Source of the DNA: a virus
Length of the DNA: 64,000 bases
IMG/VR virus record: IMGVR_UViG_3300021962_008747
Location: 35,688-99,687 of that record
Strand: one strand, 5' to 3'
The translations under genes were made by a program, and so were the position numbers. Each line of letters opens with the position of its first letter. The first letter of the stretch is position 1. This document shows positions 8,875 to 17,456 of this stretch, in pieces. Under the pieces are notes generated by a model, which saw nothing but the letters and a program-made list of their open reading frames with translations, was not told the DNA's origin and did no database searches.

Positions 8875-9294
8875 TTATCTATATTCTTCATTCCATATGT
8901 CCCACTTGTCGTGTTCCTGTCTTATATCGTCACCTAAACTTTCATCTAATGTTGACGTTGAAAAAAACATTATTTTTGTATTTTCTTCTAATGATTTAAA
9001 TCCGTTATAATTACCTGGAGGTATCCATAGTATTTTTGGTGATTTACTACTTAATACAAACTTTTTTACTTCTTCAGTCTCCATATTCACTACACCGATT
9101 AACGCAGAACCACTTGTTACGTACACATATTTACCTTCTTTTTTGTGTCCGTGCCACGCTCTTATAAATCCCCTTCTGTGATTTTCTACTTGGTAAAATC
9201 TTTTTACTCCGATAAAGTTAAAATCATTAACAAAACTAACAGAACCTCTATCATCGATAGAAAGTCCGCCATTTAAAATTTTACTTTCTGTCAT
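8875..9294 (-). CDS. RmlC-like sugar-nucleotide epimerase (cupin)
   Basis: A 139-residue cupin. RGFIRAWHGHKKEGKYV carries the His-containing strand of the dTDP-4-dehydrorhamnose 3,5-epimerase family, and LWIPPGNYNGFKSLEENT matches the conserved P-P-G-x-x-x-G-F turn. At 139 residues it is shorter than typical RmlC (about 180) and could also be a FdtA/WxcM-like 3,4-ketoisomerase. Its end abuts the RmlD-like gene and its start overlaps the epimerase stop by four bases. Confidence 0.6.
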   Translation of the reverse strand: MTESKILNGGLSIDDRGSVSFVNDFNFIGVKRFYQVENHRRGFIRAWHGHKKEGKYVYVTSGSALIGVVNMETEEVKKFVLSSKSPKILWIPPGNYNGFKSLEENTKIMFFSTSTLDESLGDDIRQEHDKWDIWNEEYR

Positions 9295-10250
9295 ACTAAT
9301 TCTTTTTTATCTTTTTTATCTTTTAAAAAGGCTCCGTTGTGATAAACCCTGTCTTCAGGATCGATAACTCTATTTTCTTTAAACATGTTAAACATTCTTA
9401 ATACCTCATCTTCAACAGATACTTGCGGTTTGTACTTAAAAATACTTAAAGATTTAGAATTATCAACCATATAGTTTCTTGCGTCTTGGAAAGAAATCTC
9501 AGTATAATTTATTTTAGTTTCTGGAATTATTTTGGTTATCCTCTCACCTAATTGCTTTATTATTACATTTTCTTTTGATAAAATAAAAATTCCGCCGTAG
9601 TTTTCTTTGCAGTCCTCAACAATATATTCCGCGATATCTTTAACGGCAATTATTGGTCTCCATTGTTCTCCACCGTTTATAGTTATTTCTTTGTCTTTAA
9701 CCGATTTCATAGTTAAAACGTTTACAACTAAATCCATTCTAAGTCTAGAATATGTATCTCCTAAACCAAAAACAGTACCTAATCTAAATACCGTTCCTCC
9801 TTTTTGTAATACATATTTTTCAGCAGCTAATTTAGTCGACGCATATGAAGATAATGGGTTAGTATCACTATCCTCATTTAATAAACCTTCTTGTGCACCA
9901 TAAACTGAACATGTAGACATAAAAATTAAATGTTTGTTTGGTGAAACCACTTCACAAAAATCTTTAATAGATTTAAAATTTATTTCTTCAGTTAATTTGT
10001 GATCAACACTACATGCAGGATCACCAACTAATGCTGCCATTAAAACTATAATATCAAAATTTTTAGATACGTTATATAATTTTTCAGTATCTCTAATATC
10101 ACCATATATAAATGGAATTTCTTTTAGATAACGGTTTTCATATAATAAATTATCATAAATAGTAACATTAAAACCTTCTCTAATTAAATAATCGCAAGTT
10201 AGCCCACCAATATAACCGGCACCACCAACAACTAAAACATTCTTTTTCAT
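9291..10250 (-). CDS. NAD-dependent epimerase/dehydratase
   Basis: A 319-residue extended SDR: GGAGYIGG at residues 9-16 binds the dinucleotide, MSTCSVYG at 111-118 supplies the catalytic Ser/Thr, and YASTK at 136-140 the Tyr and Lys. WRPIIAVKDIAEYIV near 200-215 is the usual substrate-loop region of NDP-sugar epimerases. It may act as a 4,6-dehydratase or C4-epimerase feeding the RmlC/RmlD-like enzymes. The Lys/Asp-rich C-terminus overlaps the next gene by four bases. Confidence 0.7.
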   Translation of the reverse strand: MKKNVLVVGGAGYIGGLTCDYLIREGFNVTIYDNLLYENRYLKEIPFIYGDIRDTEKLYNVSKNFDIIVLMAALVGDPACSVDHKLTEEINFKSIKDFCEVVSPNKHLIFMSTCSVYGAQEGLLNEDSDTNPLSSYASTKLAAEKYVLQKGGTVFRLGTVFGLGDTYSRLRMDLVVNVLTMKSVKDKEITINGGEQWRPIIAVKDIAEYIVEDCKENYGGIFILSKENVIIKQLGERITKIIPETKINYTEISFQDARNYMVDNSKSLSIFKYKPQVSVEDEVLRMFNMFKENRVIDPEDRVYHNGAFLKDKKDKKELV

Positions 10251-10253
10251 TTT

Positions 10254-10820
10254 TTATTTTTTATTTTTTAAATTTAATAGGTATAATCTACCTCCGTATT
10301 TCTCACCAAAATTAAGTATGTCAAAATATTTTTGTATTTTTGGTTCCCAATAATTCATGTTTTCTTGAATTAAATGTAACTCAACTCCGTTATGGATATC
10401 AGAATGGTTTGCAATGGTCAAAATTGAGAATTTTGATATCTTATTAAATGTTTTAAAAATATCGTCTACGCAATCTTTTTGTACGTGTTCTAACACGTCT
10501 AAACAAACTAATAAATCATAGTTTTTATTTTCTATTTTACTGAGTGAATTTTTATCACATAAGTTTAATTCTAAAAACTCACAATCATATTCGTGAAATT
10601 TTTTTAGATCACATGAAGTTATCTCAATACTTGGATCTAGTTCTTTTATTATTTTGATTACATTACCTCTACCAGATCCAACATCCAATACCGATTTTAT
10701 TTCATTTTCAATAATAAAATTCTTTACTAATTGAAATCTATATTCCTCATCTGGGTGTTTATTGTAATTAGTGTCATTAAATGACGATTCATAAATGTTT
10801 TTAAAGTTTACTTTATTCAT
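10254..10820 (-). CDS. Class I SAM-dependent methyltransferase
   Basis: A 188-residue Rossmann methyltransferase with the SAM-binding motif VLDVGSGRGN at about residues 44-53, an acidic strand end (ITSCDL) and LLVCLDVLEHV as motif IV. HxxxP-type and DNA-methyltransferase motifs (DPPY) are absent, so a small-molecule or glycan O-methyltransferase is likely. It sits between a GT2 gene (four-base overlap) and the epimerase, which suggests methylation of the glycan or sugar nucleotide. Confidence 0.7.
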   Translation of the reverse strand: MNKVNFKNIYESSFNDTNYNKHPDEEYRFQLVKNFIIENEIKSVLDVGSGRGNVIKIIKELDPSIEITSCDLKKFHEYDCEFLELNLCDKNSLSKIENKNYDLLVCLDVLEHVQKDCVDDIFKTFNKISKFSILTIANHSDIHNGVELHLIQENMNYWEPKIQKYFDILNFGEKYGGRLYLLNLKNKK

Positions 10821-11542
10821 AGATTTTTCATTGTATAGTTTAATAATAAATTTTTATTTTTTTCTAGTAATTCGGAAGCATTAAGATGACTATAATTAAC
10901 ACTCTGATGCCACTGGTGTGCAACAAAAGGATAATCTATTATTTTAATTTGTAGACCTTTTTTATTTACCCTAAAAAGAAATTCGTCGTCATCATATGCT
11001 AAACCAAGAGAATATCTTTGATCAAAACCATTTAATATTTCTAAATTTTTTTTGGTTATTACAGAACAAAAATGATACCCTTTGGGTCTATATATACTAT
11101 GGTTATACCATGATAATTGGCCGTCCATGGTTGCCGCAACATTTAGTATTTCAAAATCTTTTTTATTGTATGTGCTTTCTTTATCTAATGAATAACAAGC
11201 AAAACTAAAATATTCATTATCAGTTATTTCTAAAGATTTTTTCATCACGTCGCCGACATGTTTACACTCAGGATTTTGGATAATTACTATATCACCTTTA
11301 ATTTCTTTAAATCCAATATTAAACGGAACACACGGGTTTATCCACCATTTATCTTCTTTTTCTATTCTTATTACTTTTAAATTAGGGTATAAGTCTTGTA
11401 AATCTTCAATTCTATGTTCGTCCGAACTAACATCATCAACAACTATATATTCATAGTCTTTAACTTCAGAATTTTTTAATGATTCAAGGGTGTTAATCAA
11501 TAAATCTTTTCTATTGTAATAAGCACTAACTATCGATATCAT
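10817..11542 (-). CDS. Family 2 glycosyltransferase
   Basis: A 241-residue GT2 enzyme: ISIVSAYYNRKDLLINTLES at the N-terminus, YIVVDDVSSDEHR for nucleotide binding, and YDDDEFLFRV at about 184-193 resembling the catalytic ED region. The DXD position reads QNPE, so metal coordination may be altered. It overlaps the methyltransferase start by four bases and lies just after the UDP-GlcNAc 2-epimerase. Confidence 0.7.
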   Translation of the reverse strand: MISIVSAYYNRKDLLINTLESLKNSEVKDYEYIVVDDVSSDEHRIEDLQDLYPNLKVIRIEKEDKWWINPCVPFNIGFKEIKGDIVIIQNPECKHVGDVMKKSLEITDNEYFSFACYSLDKESTYNKKDFEILNVAATMDGQLSWYNHSIYRPKGYHFCSVITKKNLEILNGFDQRYSLGLAYDDDEFLFRVNKKGLQIKIIDYPFVAHQWHQSVNYSHLNASELLEKNKNLLLNYTMKNL

Positions 11543-11543
11543 A

Positions 11544-12617
11544 TTAAATTTTTTCTTTTAAGATATTTATAATTTTTTCAGAAGTTGTTCCATCACCTAA
11601 CCATTCTGTTTTTCTGTCGTTTGACTTTAATAATAACCAACTTTCTGAATTTGCCCAAGTAAAGTTTTTATTTGTGTTAACATCAATCATAAATGAACAA
11701 TTGTTATTAACAGATTCCGGTCTTTCTGTAAAATCTCTTGGTACTATTACCGGAGTATTAAGTAATGCTGGCTCTTCTTGTGCGGTCCCTGAATCTGAAA
11801 TAATAAATTTTGAATGATATACTTGATTAACATATTCTTTGAATGGTAATAAATTAATTATTTTTATGTTTTTTAAATCAATATTATACTCGTTTATATA
11901 GTCTAATGTTCTTTTGAAACCTAACATAAAAACAGGTAAACCATATTTTTCACTTATTTGGTTAGTATAATTAATTATATTATGTAATCTATCCTTATAT
12001 TTAAAATTTTCTGGTCTGTGTATATCTAGTATAATTCTATCATTTTTTTTATTTTCTTTAGGTATGTGATTTTTTACAACTTCTACTATGGTGTTTCCTA
12101 CAACAAAAATAGAATCTTTATGTATGTTTTCTTTTAACGCCTTATCTTTGTAATTATCGTGATAAACAAATAAAAAATCGCTACAGTGATCACAAACAAC
12201 CCTATTTATTTCCTCTAACATTCTTTTATCGTAAGAACGCATACCTGCCTCTATGTGACCAATTTTATAACCTTCTTTTTTTAAAGAAACTGAGGAGGTC
12301 ACCGAATTTGAATCCCCAAGAAACAAAATAATGTCAGGATTCAATTTTTCTTTACGAATTAATTCAATTAATTTAACAGATAAATCCGCGCTTTGGTGAA
12401 AATGTTCCTTACCTATACCTCCTATTTCTAAATTAAAGTTTGGTTTACGAATTTCTAATTCATCAAAAAAAACATCCGAAAGTAATTTATCAAAATGTTG
12501 GCCAGTATGGATTAAAATGTGGTTAAAATTTTTATCTAATTTTTTAAATATTTCAGACATTCTGATAAAATCAGGACGGATACCTGTAACGGTAATAATT
12601 GTTTTATTATTTATCAT
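11544..12617 (-). CDS. wecB: UDP-N-acetylglucosamine 2-epimerase
   Basis: A 357-residue GT-B fold epimerase that interconverts UDP-GlcNAc and UDP-ManNAc. Seen: an N-terminal TGIRPDFIRM, HTGQHFDKLLSDVFF (family signature HTGQH), GHIEAGMRS, DIHRPENF, and SDSGTAQEEPALLNTPVI, all in the usual order and at the usual length (WecB/MnaA about 375). The product would give ManNAc-type sugars for the glycan made by the neighbouring transferases. The start overlaps the upstream gene by 11 bases. Confidence 0.85.
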   Translation of the reverse strand: MINNKTIITVTGIRPDFIRMSEIFKKLDKNFNHILIHTGQHFDKLLSDVFFDELEIRKPNFNLEIGGIGKEHFHQSADLSVKLIELIRKEKLNPDIILFLGDSNSVTSSVSLKKEGYKIGHIEAGMRSYDKRMLEEINRVVCDHCSDFLFVYHDNYKDKALKENIHKDSIFVVGNTIVEVVKNHIPKENKKNDRIILDIHRPENFKYKDRLHNIINYTNQISEKYGLPVFMLGFKRTLDYINEYNIDLKNIKIINLLPFKEYVNQVYHSKFIISDSGTAQEEPALLNTPVIVPRDFTERPESVNNNCSFMIDVNTNKNFTWANSESWLLLKSNDRKTEWLGDGTTSEKIINILKEKI

Positions 12618-13395
12618 TTAAATTTATATTAAATATGTTATCAACTTCTACGGTGTTATACTCTGAAGGAGGGTTACCTGGAGTTATGGCCTTCATTCCG
12701 TGAGTCCAATTATTAAAATAATTTATAAAAGTAGGAATGTAATTATCAAAGTTTATTTTTGCAGATGAATTACGTAATTTTTTTTCAATATCTTTTCTTA
12801 TAAAACTCATATGATGCATTTCAATTTCATCCCTTTCAAACCTTTTAAATTTTCCAGAATCCATACTTCTAGTTGGATCGGTTAGTACAGGAAAGTTATT
12901 TGCAAAAACATATGTAATATTTGGTCTTATTTTGAATAGTAAACTAACATAATATTCTTCTTTTGGTTCTAATCTATATATTGGTTCTTTGTAATAAGTT
13001 GACATTTGGCATGCGGAAGAATCGTAATCTCCATCTAAAATTATTTTTTTCATATACTCAAATTGACTTTTTAAATAATACTCATCGGTATCCATAGACA
13101 TGTGATGAGTACACCCTCTTTTTTCGGAAAACATCAAACCAATATTTCTTTTATTAACCTCATTAATATGGGGGGAAACACCAAGTAGTGGGTGATATTC
13201 TATTATATCATCAACTAAACCATCTTTTTTTAAATTATTTAAATAATTTTCTAAATTTTTGTTACAGTCTTGACCATAATTTGATTTTTTTTGGAAAACA
13301 ACCGAAATATAATCAACACTATTTCTTATTTGTGTTATAGAACCTTTTAAATGTTCTTCAGCATCAAAAACATTATAACTAACACCTACTTTCAT
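12607..13395 (-). CDS. Putative GT-A glycosyltransferase
   Basis: A 262-residue protein beginning KVGVSYNVFDAEEHLKGSI, with CTHHMSMDTDEYYLKSQF at about residues 95-112 supplying a DXD-like acid cluster of GT-A enzymes. The remainder (QMSTYYKEPIYRLEPKEEYY, then a His-rich segment) resembles uncharacterised transferases seen in phage and bacterial glycan loci. It overlaps genes on both sides. Sugar specificity cannot be told. Confidence 0.55.
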   Translation of the reverse strand: MKVGVSYNVFDAEEHLKGSITQIRNSVDYISVVFQKKSNYGQDCNKNLENYLNNLKKDGLVDDIIEYHPLLGVSPHINEVNKRNIGLMFSEKRGCTHHMSMDTDEYYLKSQFEYMKKIILDGDYDSSACQMSTYYKEPIYRLEPKEEYYVSLLFKIRPNITYVFANNFPVLTDPTRSMDSGKFKRFERDEIEMHHMSFIRKDIEKKLRNSSAKINFDNYIPTFINYFNNWTHGMKAITPGNPPSEYNTVEVDNIFNINLNDK

Positions 13396-14906
13396 TTTGT
13401 ATTAATTTTTTGTATTTTATTTTGTATTTTATCCCATCTTTTTTGAACCGCAGGTACTAAATAGTTTATATAGTCATAATTTAATTTTTGTAGATTTTCG
13501 GGGTCCAAGTTTCTAGAAAGAGATTCATAGTGATATGCGACACAATCACTATTTTGGATGTTTTCAAAACCTAAAGAGTTTGTTTCTATGTTTAATTCAA
13601 CATCTTCAAAACATGAAATATAATTTTCATTAAAAAAACCAATCTTTTCAAAAAGTTTTTTTCTTATCATTAGTAATCCACCTGTATTCCCAAAAACAAC
13701 AATATTATTTGTAAAAAAATTATAATAGTTTTTTATATTCAAATGACCAACCTCTAATTTTTTATCTATAATTGCCATAAAAATACCATTATGTTGTATG
13801 GTATTATCTGCGTAATGTAATCTACCCCCAACGGTTCCCGCTTTTTTATTCTTTTCAAAAGTATCTAAAAACCCTGTAATAACATCATTAAGTATTTTTA
13901 TATCATTATTACAAAACAAAATAAATTCGTATTCGTCACCAACATGGTTTTTAACAACATCGTTATTTATTTTTGCAAAGTTATAATAATCATATTCTAT
14001 GAATGACACATTTTTAAAAGAAGTTATAAAATCTATTGTTTCTTTTTTTTCTAATTCAGAAGACCCTGTATCTGCAATAAAAATATTAAACACGTCACTA
14101 TCACAATTTTCAAAAAATGAATTTATACAGTCTTTTAGAATTGGTACGTTACCTTTAGTAGGTATAATAATTGCCACCTTACCAAACTTTTTAAATTTTT
14201 TTGTATCTATTTTTTTGTAAAAAACTTTTTGTGGTTTTAAATCTAATGGTAAAATATTACCCCATTTTTCTAAAAATTTATTTTTACTTTCAAAAAATTC
14301 TTGATTTGGTTTACCAACAGACTCATGGGTGATTTCAAAAGAAGACGTAACACCTATCTTAACGTTTTCTAAATAATTTGGTATACAAAATCCGTGATCA
14401 TAAAAATGAAATTTACCAAAAGTTTCATCAAATCTATGTTTAATTTTATTTTTATCAAACGATATAAAAAGACCATCAATAGTAACTACAGGTATTATTT
14501 CAGGTATTTTAGGTGAATATTTACTTAACCATTTTTTTTGATTTGGTGGGTGGTGGTAAACCTGACCAACCATAGTTCTTTGCATATTTTCCCAATACAC
14601 TCCAGATTCAGGAAAATAACATGAACCGGCTTTACCTAAAATACCATATTCTTTATTTTCATTAAAGTCATTTAGTAATTTTTTACCCCAATTTTTTTCT
14701 AGTTTTATATCGTTATGACAACAAACGATTATATTAAAAATTGATTCACCAATACCCTTGTTGTAAATTTGTGATAATGCGAACTCATTATTATTTTCAT
14801 ATTCAAGAATTTGTATGTCTTTTAGACCACAACTTTCTAATAAATGTTTTTTAAACTTGTCGTTATAGGTTTTGTCCTTATGTGTCGAATAAATAATACT
14901 TATCAT
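13392..14906 (-). CDS. Two-domain GT2 glycosyltransferase
   Basis: A 504-residue protein with two GT-A modules. Residues 1-235 contain IIVCCHNDIKLEKNWG (HND at the DXD position) and read like a transferase domain. Residues from about 240 start VAIIIPTKGNVPILKDC, with FIADTGSSELEKK and FILFCNNDIKIL, then FFNENYISCFEDVELN, the rhamnosyl/galactosyltransferase-like GT2 pattern. Tandem GT2 enzymes often add two sugars in turn. Overlaps the dUTPase and the next glycosyltransferase by four bases each. Confidence 0.7.
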   Translation of the reverse strand: MISIIYSTHKDKTYNDKFKKHLLESCGLKDIQILEYENNNEFALSQIYNKGIGESIFNIIVCCHNDIKLEKNWGKKLLNDFNENKEYGILGKAGSCYFPESGVYWENMQRTMVGQVYHHPPNQKKWLSKYSPKIPEIIPVVTIDGLFISFDKNKIKHRFDETFGKFHFYDHGFCIPNYLENVKIGVTSSFEITHESVGKPNQEFFESKNKFLEKWGNILPLDLKPQKVFYKKIDTKKFKKFGKVAIIIPTKGNVPILKDCINSFFENCDSDVFNIFIADTGSSELEKKETIDFITSFKNVSFIEYDYYNFAKINNDVVKNHVGDEYEFILFCNNDIKILNDVITGFLDTFEKNKKAGTVGGRLHYADNTIQHNGIFMAIIDKKLEVGHLNIKNYYNFFTNNIVVFGNTGGLLMIRKKLFEKIGFFNENYISCFEDVELNIETNSLGFENIQNSDCVAYHYESLSRNLDPENLQKLNYDYINYLVPAVQKRWDKIQNKIQKINTK

Positions 14907-15484
14907 AATCCCGTACTTCCAAATCCTTTATTGTTTCTATCTTTTTCACTAATCTCTTCAACTTTAACTAAATTAACCCATTTACCGTTAACTACAGGAC
15001 ATAAAACTGCTTGTGCAATTTTTTGACCCTTCTCTATTTTGATTCTTTCGTTAGTTGTGTTGAAAATAATAACTTTTACTTCCCCTTGATACCCGCTATC
15101 AACAGTACCAGGCGAATTTAAAACCATAAGTCCCTGATTAAGAGCCAAACCACTCTTACTTCTTACCTGAATTTCATGACCGTCAGGAATATCAAACCTT
15201 AATCCTGTTGGAATTAAGGATCTACTATTTGCCTGAACCCATATTTCCTCTCTTGATCTTAAATCAAAACCAGAATCAGATTCATACGCGTATTCAGGTT
15301 CTTTGTTTTCTGATTCATTTTTATATTTTAATTCTAATTTTGAAACCATCGACCCTTCAAAAAATTGATTGATCATATCAACGTCAATTGAATTTAAAAA
15401 ATCGTCAAATTCGTTATTTTCTGTATTATCTAAATTTAGTTTTTCTAATTGTTTCAATTTTGATTCTATGCTTTCTTCACTCAT
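14903..15484 (-). CDS. dut: dUTP diphosphatase with N-terminal extension
   Basis: A 193-residue trimeric-type dUTPase. All five motifs are seen: ESDSGFDLRS (68-77), RSKSGL (108-113), GTVDSGYQGEV (126-136), KGQKIAQAVLCP (152-163) and the C-terminal Gly-rich NNKGFGSTGL (184-193). It hydrolyses dUTP to dUMP, keeping uracil out of DNA and feeding dTMP synthesis. The first 60 residues are an acidic helical extension not needed for the fold; its role is unknown. It is transcribed with an exonuclease upstream and glycosyltransferases downstream, four-base overlaps on both sides. Confidence 0.9.
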   Translation of the reverse strand: MSEESIESKLKQLEKLNLDNTENNEFDDFLNSIDVDMINQFFEGSMVSKLELKYKNESENKEPEYAYESDSGFDLRSREEIWVQANSRSLIPTGLRFDIPDGHEIQVRSKSGLALNQGLMVLNSPGTVDSGYQGEVKVIIFNTTNERIKIEKGQKIAQAVLCPVVNGKWVNLVKVEEISEKDRNNKGFGSTGL

Positions 15485-16209
15485 TTTAATTCTTTTAATT
15501 TTTTTATGAAATCTATTAATACATTAACATCTTTTTCGCAATATTCAGATATTTCTTGTAATCTATTATGGTTCCAATATGCTTCATGAACCATACCCCC
15601 ATTCACCTCACCATCTTTAGGTGTCGGTATGTCTAAAGTCGCACATACTAAATCTAAAGATCCAATCGCAGAGTATGCCCCGTATTGCCAAATTTCTTTT
15701 GTGTCAATTGCTTTAACTTCCCACGGCTTAGTATCATATGAAGGAAGTATTTTAGATGGTTTAATACCATTAATGATCATACGTTTTGCCATCATAGGTA
15801 TATCAAAATTTTTAAGATTGTGACCACAAAGATAAAAATCTAAATTATGACATCTATCTAATAAATTTCTAACTTGTAATAATAATTCTCGTTCATCATC
15901 ACCTGAAAATGTTTGCTTTTTTACTTCTCCATTTTCCATAACAAAGGCCATAGAAACACAAACTATTTTAGCAAACTCAGGAACAAGAGCTGAACGTTTT
16001 GAATAAACATCATTCATTTTTTGTAATTCTTCTTCAAGACCATGGGTTTCATAATTGTCTTCAGGAAATCTTTTTAAAAACCAATCAAAATATTTAATAA
16101 ATTGTTCAGCCACTTTTGGATTACTTTGCTGACATGTTGACCAATCTTTACAAATTCCAACAGTTTCAATATCCAAAAATAAAATTTTTGTAATGGGTAT
16201 ATTAATCAT
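15481..16209 (-). CDS. DEDDy 3'-5' exonuclease
   Basis: A 242-residue DnaQ-like nuclease. ILFLDIETVG (residues 9-18) is Exo I with the Asp-Glu pair, CGHNLKNFDIPMMAKRM is Exo II, and EYCEKDVNVLIDF is Exo III in the Tyr-containing DEDDy form. It resembles stand-alone polymerase-B-type exonuclease domains (the predicted 3'-5' exonuclease PolB-like group). It may trim 3' ends in replication or repair. Overlaps dUTPase and glycosyltransferase genes by four bases each. Confidence 0.75.
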   Translation of the reverse strand: MINIPITKILFLDIETVGICKDWSTCQQSNPKVAEQFIKYFDWFLKRFPEDNYETHGLEEELQKMNDVYSKRSALVPEFAKIVCVSMAFVMENGEVKKQTFSGDDERELLLQVRNLLDRCHNLDFYLCGHNLKNFDIPMMAKRMIINGIKPSKILPSYDTKPWEVKAIDTKEIWQYGAYSAIGSLDLVCATLDIPTPKDGEVNGGMVHEAYWNHNRLQEISEYCEKDVNVLIDFIKKLKELK

Positions 16210-17354
16210 TTTACTAATGTTTTATAAAGTTCCGCTCTGTCTTTTGTTACTTTATTTAAATCATACGTGTCTTTAACTGTCTCGTATAATCTTTGTCCTA
16301 AGTCATACGCCCAATTAGGGTTATCAATTAATTTTTTCATGTATTTTGACCAATCCCCGTTTCTTACCTCATCTACAAGTAGTGCATTTCCATCAACAAA
16401 TTCTCCATTTTTTAACGAATGTTTTAAATCGATAGTGTAAGGACCAACATTTGACGCTATAATTGCTTTCTTATAAAATCCCGCTTCAATAACTTTAAGT
16501 TGTGATTTTACTCTATTGAAAATATGATTTTTAATTGGTGCTAACGATACATCAAACCATCTGTAATTAGATGCGTAAGTTGTTACAGGTTTTGTCCAAA
16601 CTCTGGTGTAAAAAGGTAAAGTATCCGAAACAAATTCTTCTTCTTTAAATTTCATTAAAAAATCTTTATGTTCAGGATCAACCATTCTGTAATTATCTGT
16701 GAAAATTTCTTCATATCTAGCCCAAACCGTTTCTTCAGGTTTAATTGGTCTTTGTTTTTGTTCTCCTGTTTGTTTGTTAATTTCGGTAACACTTCCCCTT
16801 GTATCAAAACCACATAGGTACAAGCTAAACTTATCTCTGTGAGAACTTAATTTATTTATTGTACCATCTAACAATTTTAAATCATGTAAGTGAGACGAAC
16901 CACCTAACCAACCAAATCTTAATTTTTCTGAAGGTAATGTTTCAAATTGAAATTGAGGTTCATTTGGGTTAATTGCATTTGGTAAAACAAAAACATTTTT
17001 ATTTAATTTTTTTATTTCATCTGCAAATATTGTTGTGGTTGTTGTTACATACTTAGCAACTTTCAAATTAGCTATTATTTTTTCATGTAATTTATTTTGT
17101 ACAACTAATTGATGAACAGGGTGTTCTTTTGTTGGTAACCAATAATCATCCAAATCCATAATAGTTACAATACCTAAATTATTTAAATTTTGAATTATAC
17201 TTGTTGATGCGTCGTAGTTTTGACCAATACTTCTATGAAAATGTACAATATCGTATTGTTTCCAATAATTTATATCATTAATTTTTGGTTCGTAGTCAAT
17301 ATCTACGTGGAAATCATCTCCGTGATTATTTTGTAACATAACGTGTGGATCCAC
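16206..17354 (-). CDS. GT4-type glycosyltransferase, start of reading frame disrupted
   Basis: A 382-residue GT-B enzyme counted from a GTG at 17354. It shows YDIVHFHRSIGQ, MDLDDYWLP, VFVLPNAINP (start of the C-terminal domain), LRFGWLGGSSHLHDL, and SQLKVIEAGFYKKAIIAS with a NALLV/D tail, the GT4 donor site. The frame continues upstream as GKFRS and then meets TAA at 17370-17372; beyond that TAA the same frame codes 28 sensible residues back to an ATG at 17456. Either translation restarts at the GTG, or the gene is inactivated by the stop next to the homing endonuclease gene. Confidence 0.65.
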   Translation of the reverse strand: MDPHVMLQNNHGDDFHVDIDYEPKINDINYWKQYDIVHFHRSIGQNYDASTSIIQNLNNLGIVTIMDLDDYWLPTKEHPVHQLVVQNKLHEKIIANLKVAKYVTTTTTIFADEIKKLNKNVFVLPNAINPNEPQFQFETLPSEKLRFGWLGGSSHLHDLKLLDGTINKLSSHRDKFSLYLCGFDTRGSVTEINKQTGEQKQRPIKPEETVWARYEEIFTDNYRMVDPEHKDFLMKFKEEEFVSDTLPFYTRVWTKPVTTYASNYRWFDVSLAPIKNHIFNRVKSQLKVIEAGFYKKAIIASNVGPYTIDLKHSLKNGEFVDGNALLVDEVRNGDWSKYMKKLIDNPNWAYDLGQRLYETVKDTYDLNKVTKDRAELYKTLVK

Positions 17355-17369
17355 ACTTCTAAATTTACC

Positions 17370-17456
17370 TTAACCAACTCCGGTACGGTCGCTAGGGAGT
17401 ACTAACACCCTAATTTTTCTGCGAACGTCCGGAGTATATTTACTCTCTTGTGTCAT
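17370..17456 (-). pseudogene. Detached 5' end of the GT4 gene, with in-frame TAA
   Basis: From the ATG at 17456 the frame reads 28 residues ending LPSDRTGVG, then TAA, then GKFRSVDPHVMLQ in the same frame as the glycosyltransferase. Family GT4 proteins start with a strand followed by a Gly-rich loop, which RVLVLPSDRTGVGxx supplies, so this is very likely the true N-terminus. The stop looks like six extra bases (TAAGGT) between two copies of GGT. This stretch has codons rare elsewhere here (CGC, CGT, AGC, CTC, GTG, CCG) and about 46% GC by hand count. It overlaps the endonuclease 3' end by 17 bases. Confidence 0.6.
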
